Shown here: positions 8,107-11,309 of the stretch, piece after piece | Position numbering within the stretch: position 1 is the first letter of the stretch | Layout of the letters: every line of letters starts with the position of its first letter | Assembly: GCA_002314775.1 (NCBI GenBank) | Contig: DCHE01000077.1 | Coordinates: forward strand, 1 to 11,309 | Source of the DNA: Lachnospiraceae bacterium UBA1760 | GTDB taxonomy: Bacteria; Bacillota; Clostridia; Lachnospirales; Lachnospiraceae | Direction: 5' to 3' | Length of the DNA stretch: 11,309 bases | The notes under the pieces: model-generated | Database searches by the model: none | Seen by the model: only the letters and a program-made list of their open reading frames with translations | What the model was told of the DNA's origin: nothing | Made by a program: the position numbers and the translations under genes

Positions 8107-8177
8107 TTTCTTATCATCTCCTTTACTTTTTTAAACGTTTCTCTTAAAATCAAGAATTAGGTTATAATTAATCATAT

Positions 8178-8192
8178 ATAACTATAAGTTAT
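8178..8192. promoter_or_regulatory. Predicted LysR-type operator (T-N11-A palindrome)
   Basis: ATAACT-ATA-AGTTAT is a perfect 15-bp inverted repeat and contains TAACTATAAGTTA (8179-8191), a T-N11-A box as expected for LysR regulators. Its centre (8185) is about 64 bp upstream of the start predicted from the -10 at 8237-8242, the usual position of the LysR recognition site. On the other strand it lies just upstream of TATGAT (complement of 8171-8176), a possible -10 of the regulator gene, so autoregulation is plausible. Binding is inferred, not shown. Confidence 0.65.
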
Positions 8193-8213
8193 GAAAATAT
8201 CACAAATATATAT

Positions 8214-8242
8214 TTTAATTATACCACAAGATGTGCTATTAT
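8214..8242 (+). promoter_or_regulatory. Candidate promoter of the aconitase-family operon
   Basis: An extended -10, TGCTATTAT (TATTAT at 8237-8242 with TG at 8234-8235), has only a poor -35 (TTTAAT, 8214-8219) at 17 bp. A weak -35 beside an upstream operator suits an activator-dependent promoter. The predicted start near 8249 gives a 37-nt leader to the first gene. Confidence 0.45.
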
Positions 8243-8285
8243 CAATACAATTAAAAATGAGATATAAAAACAGGAGGCATTTATT

Positions 8286-8753
8286 ATGGGTAAAATCTTT
8301 AGATTTTATAAGGACGTGGACACAGACCAGATTATTGCATCGCAGTATCTTTTATTCCCAACAATTGATGAGATGAAGTCACATACCTTCGAGTCACTCT
8401 CTGCAACCTTTGCAGCAGATGTTAAGCCTGGTGATTTCGTTGTGGCTGATGAGAATTTTGGATGCGGCTCTTCAAGAGAGCAGGCACCTTCAGTGCTTAA
8501 GGCACTAGGTGTTAAGGCAGTTGTTGCGAAGTCATTTGCAAGAATTTTCTACAGAAATGCAATTAACATCGGACTTCCAGTTATTGTTTGTAAGGACCTT
8601 TATGATAATGTTGAGGAAGGCATGGAGATGGAGCTTTCAATGGAAAACGGAACAATTACTGTAGGAGATAAGGTTTTCGAATGTACAAAGCTTCCAGCAA
8701 AGATGCAGTCTATACTTGACCAGGGTGGTCTTATTGCATCGCTCGATAATTAA
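8286..8753 (+). CDS. Aconitase/3-isopropylmalate dehydratase-family small subunit (pair 1)
   Basis: The swivel-domain small subunit of a two-chain aconitase-superfamily hydro-lyase. At 155 residues it matches the short archaeal/clostridial LeuD class. Landmarks are DVDTDQII (10-17), the substrate-loop segment QYLLF (20-24), NFGCGSSREQAP (57-68, with the conserved Ser and Arg that contact substrate carboxylates), and a KSFARIFYRNAIN-like segment near 86-98. It pairs with the large subunit encoded next (63-nt gap). The hydrophobic residues after Tyr-Leu (LF) look like isopropylmalate-type enzymes (YLLM, YLVY) rather than homoaconitase (YLRT), suggesting a substrate with a non-polar or small side chain; this is inference. 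AGGAGG at 8272-8277, 8 nt before ATG, fixes the start. It could be leuD or a citramalate/alkylmalate paralogue, so no symbol is given. Confidence 0.88.
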   Translation: MGKIFRFYKDVDTDQIIASQYLLFPTIDEMKSHTFESLSATFAADVKPGDFVVADENFGCGSSREQAPSVLKALGVKAVVAKSFARIFYRNAINIGLPVIVCKDLYDNVEEGMEMELSMENGTITVGDKVFECTKLPAKMQSILDQGGLIASLDN

Positions 8754-8816
8754 TCATTTGATGTATATCTGAAATCTAATAGAACTATTTCTATACAAAT
8801 TAAGGAGGAATGTGCT

Positions 8817-10064
8817 ATGGGAATGACTATGGCTGAGAAGATTATCGCTCTTGCCGCAGGTGTCGACACTGTTAAGGCTGGCGATATTGAAACTGTTAAT
8901 TTAGACAGACTTATGAGTAATGATGGAACAACTCATCTTACTATTGATATGTATAATAAACTTAAGAATCCAAGGATTGCAGATAAGGATAAGCTTGTGT
9001 GGATAGTTGACCACAATATTCCATCTGACTGTCCAAAGACTGCTGCCTCACATAAGAAGATGAGAGATTTTGCAAGAGCAAATGATATTACCTTCTACGA
9101 GGGTGAGGGTGTTTGTCATCAGGTTATGATGGAGAATCATGTAAGACCAGGAGAGCTTATCTTCGGTGCTGATTCACATACCTGTGCATACGGTGCACTT
9201 GGAGCATTTGGAACAGGTGTTGGATGTACTGATTACCTTTATGCAATGGTAACCGGACAGAGCTGGTTACTTGTTCCTGAGACCTTAAGGTTCAACCTGA
9301 AGGGAAAGCTTAAGGATGGTGTTTATGCCAGAGATTTAATTCTTACAATTATCGGAAGAATCGGTGCAAATGGTGCAAACTACAAGGCTATGGAGTTTGC
9401 TGGCGAGGGTCTTCATACACTTACCATGAGTGATAGAATTTCTATCTGTAATTTATGTGTTGAGGCAGGAGCAAAGACAGCTCTTATGGAGGTTGATGAT
9501 ATTGCACTTGATTATTTAAAGGAGCATGGTAGAGAGCCAAAGGCTAGTTTTAAATCAGATGATGATGCAGTATTTGCTGAGGTTTATGATATTGACTTAG
9601 ATGAAATCGAGCCAATTGTTGCAAAGCCACATTTCGTTGACAATGTTGTACCTGCTAAGGAAGCACTTGGTGTTAAGATTGATGAGGCCTTCCTTGGTTC
9701 ATGTAACAATGGACGTATCGAGGATTTAAGAGCTGGAGCAGCGGTAATAAAGGGCAAGAAGGTTGCACCTAAGGTTAGATTTTTGGTAGTACCAGCAAGT
9801 AGAGCTGTTTATAAGCAGGCTATGGATGAGGGATTACTTGAAATCTTCATGGAAGCTGGAGCAATCATTATGAATCCAAACTGCTCAGTTTGCTGGGGCT
9901 CCTGCCAGGGAGTTATCGGTGAAGGTGAGACACTTATCTCAACTGGTACCAGAAACTTCAAGGGACGTGCAGGTCACAAGGATTCATTTGTATATCTTGC
10001 AAGTGCAGCAACTGTTACAGCTTCAGCTATTAAGGGTGAAATTGCTACTGCAGATATGGTTTAA
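8817..10064 (+). CDS. Aconitase/3-isopropylmalate dehydratase-family large subunit (pair 1)
   Basis: The catalytic [4Fe-4S] subunit of the pair 1 hydro-lyase, which would isomerise a 2-hydroxy acid to the 3-hydroxy isomer through an unsaturated intermediate. The 415 residues match the short LeuC/homoaconitase class. Landmarks are GVCHQ (98-102), GADSHTCAYGALGAFGTG (117-134), Cys296 in GSCNNGR, and Cys356/Cys359 in NPNCSVCWGSCQG; these three Cys are the expected cluster ligands. The last motif differs from the common PGCGPCLG form: Asn replaces Gly before the Cys, Trp follows it, and there is an extra Cys363. A GTRNFKGRAG segment (377-386) and LASAATVTASAI (394-405) are typical of the C-terminal end. 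AAGGAGG at 8802-8808 lies 8 nt before ATG. The next gene starts 24 nt after the stop. Substrate is uncertain among isopropylmalate, citramalate and related acids. Confidence 0.9.
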   Translation: MGMTMAEKIIALAAGVDTVKAGDIETVNLDRLMSNDGTTHLTIDMYNKLKNPRIADKDKLVWIVDHNIPSDCPKTAASHKKMRDFARANDITFYEGEGVCHQVMMENHVRPGELIFGADSHTCAYGALGAFGTGVGCTDYLYAMVTGQSWLLVPETLRFNLKGKLKDGVYARDLILTIIGRIGANGANYKAMEFAGEGLHTLTMSDRISICNLCVEAGAKTALMEVDDIALDYLKEHGREPKASFKSDDDAVFAEVYDIDLDEIEPIVAKPHFVDNVVPAKEALGVKIDEAFLGSCNNGRIEDLRAGAAVIKGKKVAPKVRFLVVPASRAVYKQAMDEGLLEIFMEAGAIIMNPNCSVCWGSCQGVIGEGETLISTGTRNFKGRAGHKDSFVYLASAATVTASAIKGEIATADMV

Positions 10065-10088
10065 CACATAATATGAAAGAGGTAAGAT

Positions 10089-10583
10089 ATGAGCGAGACA
10101 TTTGAGGCTAAGATTTGGGTGCTCGGAGATGATATTGATACTGATATTATCATCCCAACAGAGTATTTAGCATTAAAGACAGTTGAGGATATGAAGCAGT
10201 ATGGTTTTTCACCACTTCGCCCTGAGCTTGCAGGACTTATTAATCCTGGTGATATCATTATTGCTGGAAAGAACTTTGGATGTGGTTCCTCAAGAGAGCA
10301 GGCACCAGAGATTATAAAGGCACTTGGAATTAAGTGTGTAATTGCAAAATCATTTGCAAGAATCTTTTTTAGGAATTCAATCAATAACGGCCTTCTGCTT
10401 ATTGAGAACAGTGAGGTGCAGGATGCTGTTAAAGAGGGCGATACTTGTTTTGTTACTCCTGGTGAGAAGATTATTCATGAGGGCAAGGAATATAAGATTG
10501 CATCACTTCCAGATAACCTTATGGAAATCTTAAATGCTGGCGGCCTTGTAAAGGCTATGCGTAAGAGAAACGGATTGGACTAG
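10089..10583 (+). CDS. Aconitase/3-isopropylmalate dehydratase-family small subunit (pair 2)
   Basis: A second small subunit of 164 residues, clearly related to the one at 8286 but well diverged, so not a recent duplicate. Landmarks are DDIDTDIIIPTEYL (14-27), with Ala28-Leu29 in the substrate-loop position, NFGCGSSREQAPE (62-74), and AKSFARIFFRNSINNG. DIDTDIIIP is closer to the classical LeuD form than the pair 1 version. No Arg occupies the position reported to select long-chain homoaconitate substrates. GAAAGAGG at 10075-10082 lies 6 nt before the ATG; the ATG at 10073 is in another frame. The gene is 24 nt after pair 1 and 10 nt before its own large subunit, so the four genes form one operon. 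LeuD, a dimethylmalate/citramalate dehydratase subunit, or a paralogue are all possible. Confidence 0.88.
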   Translation: MSETFEAKIWVLGDDIDTDIIIPTEYLALKTVEDMKQYGFSPLRPELAGLINPGDIIIAGKNFGCGSSREQAPEIIKALGIKCVIAKSFARIFFRNSINNGLLLIENSEVQDAVKEGDTCFVTPGEKIIHEGKEYKIASLPDNLMEILNAGGLVKAMRKRNGLD

Positions 10584-10593
10584 GAGGCGAACT

Positions 10594-11309
10594 ATGGGAC
10601 ATACACTTATTGAAAAAATCATTGGAAATAACGTTGGCAAAGAGGTTAAGCCTGGTGACATAGTTACAGCAAATGTAGACAGAGTTATGATTCATGATAT
10701 CTTTATTCCATTTGTTGCAAAGAAGTTTGAGGAGATGGGCTTCACAAAGCTTTGGGATCCAGATAAGGTGGTTCTTATCTATGATCATTTAGTTCCTGCT
10801 TCACAGGTTGATGATACAAGACATTTCCAGGTTGGAAATGCATTTGTTGAAAAATATGGAATGAAGAATATTCATAGAAGCGACGGAATCTGTCATCAGC
10901 TTATGACAGAGGCTGGATATGTTAAGCCGGGAGATATCGCTTTCGGTACTGATTCACATACTACTACCTATGGATGCGTTGGTGCATTTTCGTCAGGTAT
11001 TGGATATACAGAGATGGCTGGTATCCTCGGCACAGGAGAGCTATGGGTTAAAGTTCCTGAGACAATCAAGGTTGTAATCGATGGAGTAATGCCGGAAAAT
11101 GTTACTTCAAAAGACATTATATTAAAGCTCATTGGCGAGCTTACTGCAGCGGGCGCTACATATAAATGCTTAGAGTTTTCTGGAAGCACAATCGAGGCTA
11201 TGTCAGTTGCAAGCCGTATGACAATGTCTAATATGGCTGTTGAGGCAGGTGCTAAGTGTGCTGTATTTGCTCCAGATGAGAAGACCTGTGAGTATTGTCA
11301 GATTCCTTA
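10594..11309 (+). CDS. Aconitase/3-isopropylmalate dehydratase-family large subunit (pair 2, 3' truncated by window)
   Basis: The first 238 residues of a second catalytic subunit, open to the window edge; about 180 residues, including all three expected cluster cysteines, lie outside. It opens MGHTLIEKIIGNNVGKEVKP; landmarks are DGICHQLM (97-104), GTDSHTTTYGCVGAF (118-132), WVKVPETIKV (151-160) and MSNMAVEAGAKC (211-222). It shares this scaffold with the pair 1 large subunit but differs in the 31-60 region (MIHDIFIPFVAKKFEEMGF versus the shorter pair 1 segment), so the two are distinct paralogues. AGGAGG at 10582-10587 overlaps the stop of the preceding small-subunit gene, so translation is probably coupled. 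The VPETIKVVIDG stretch recalls 2,3-dimethylmalate dehydratase and other short LeuC-like enzymes; the substrate is undetermined. Confidence 0.88.
   Translation, partial: MGHTLIEKIIGNNVGKEVKPGDIVTANVDRVMIHDIFIPFVAKKFEEMGFTKLWDPDKVVLIYDHLVPASQVDDTRHFQVGNAFVEKYGMKNIHRSDGICHQLMTEAGYVKPGDIAFGTDSHTTTYGCVGAFSSGIGYTEMAGILGTGELWVKVPETIKVVIDGVMPENVTSKDIILKLIGELTAAGATYKCLEFSGSTIEAMSVASRMTMSNMAVEAGAKCAVFAPDEKTCEYCQIP

Noticed and set aside
8771..8791. GAAAT...ATTTC inverted repeat between the pair 1 genes
   Set aside because: Arms are 5 bp with an 11-nt AT-rich loop and no T-tract; expected by chance in such DNA.
10061..10384. Open frame on the minus strand opposite the pair 2 small subunit, and similar antisense frames in purL, efp and the DUF58 gene
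   Set aside because: Each lies wholly against a conserved gene, has no convincing ribosome binding site, and gives no recognisable protein.

Overview
The window reads as chromosomal DNA from a low-G+C anaerobic Firmicute, most likely of the Lachnospiraceae or a close relative. This rests on a clostridial-type single-chain PurL, strong AGGAGG ribosome binding sites, AAG-rich lysine codons with AGA arginines, AT-rich promoters, and clostridial-style two-subunit aconitase-family enzymes. The genus cannot be fixed from this sequence.

Layout. Positions 1-2765 hold the 3' three quarters of purL (FGAM synthase, purine biosynthesis). A 145-bp gap with a striking 45-bp inverted repeat leads to efp (elongation factor P, 2911-3462), which ends at a clear intrinsic terminator. 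A near-consensus promoter at 3590-3618 then drives a three-gene operon: a MoxR AAA+ ATPase, a DUF58 protein, and a multi-membrane-span protein with a DUF4129-like tail (3707-7013). It closes at a probable terminator that lies inside the 3' end of the convergent LysR-family regulator gene (7030-8106, minus strand).

Diverging from the LysR gene is an operon of at least four genes in the order small-large-small-large. It encodes two different aconitase/isopropylmalate dehydratase-family heterodimers (8286-8753, 8817-10064, 10089-10583 and 10594 to the window end). The LysR/operon gap contains a perfect 15-bp palindrome of T-N11-A form, about 64 bp before the predicted transcription start. That is where a LysR regulator normally binds, so the regulator very likely controls this operon.

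Working together: purL and efp are housekeeping genes that happen to be adjacent. MoxR, DUF58 and the membrane protein form a known kind of chaperone-like/envelope module, here apparently without the usual transglutaminase domain. The LysR plus tandem isomerase cluster is the most unusual part. It encodes two parallel hydro-lyase/isomerase enzymes for 2- or 3-hydroxy di- or tricarboxylates, probably of the leucine, citramalate or alkylmalate type, and their exact substrates cannot be read from the sequence. No mobile elements, CRISPR arrays, tRNAs or rRNAs were seen.
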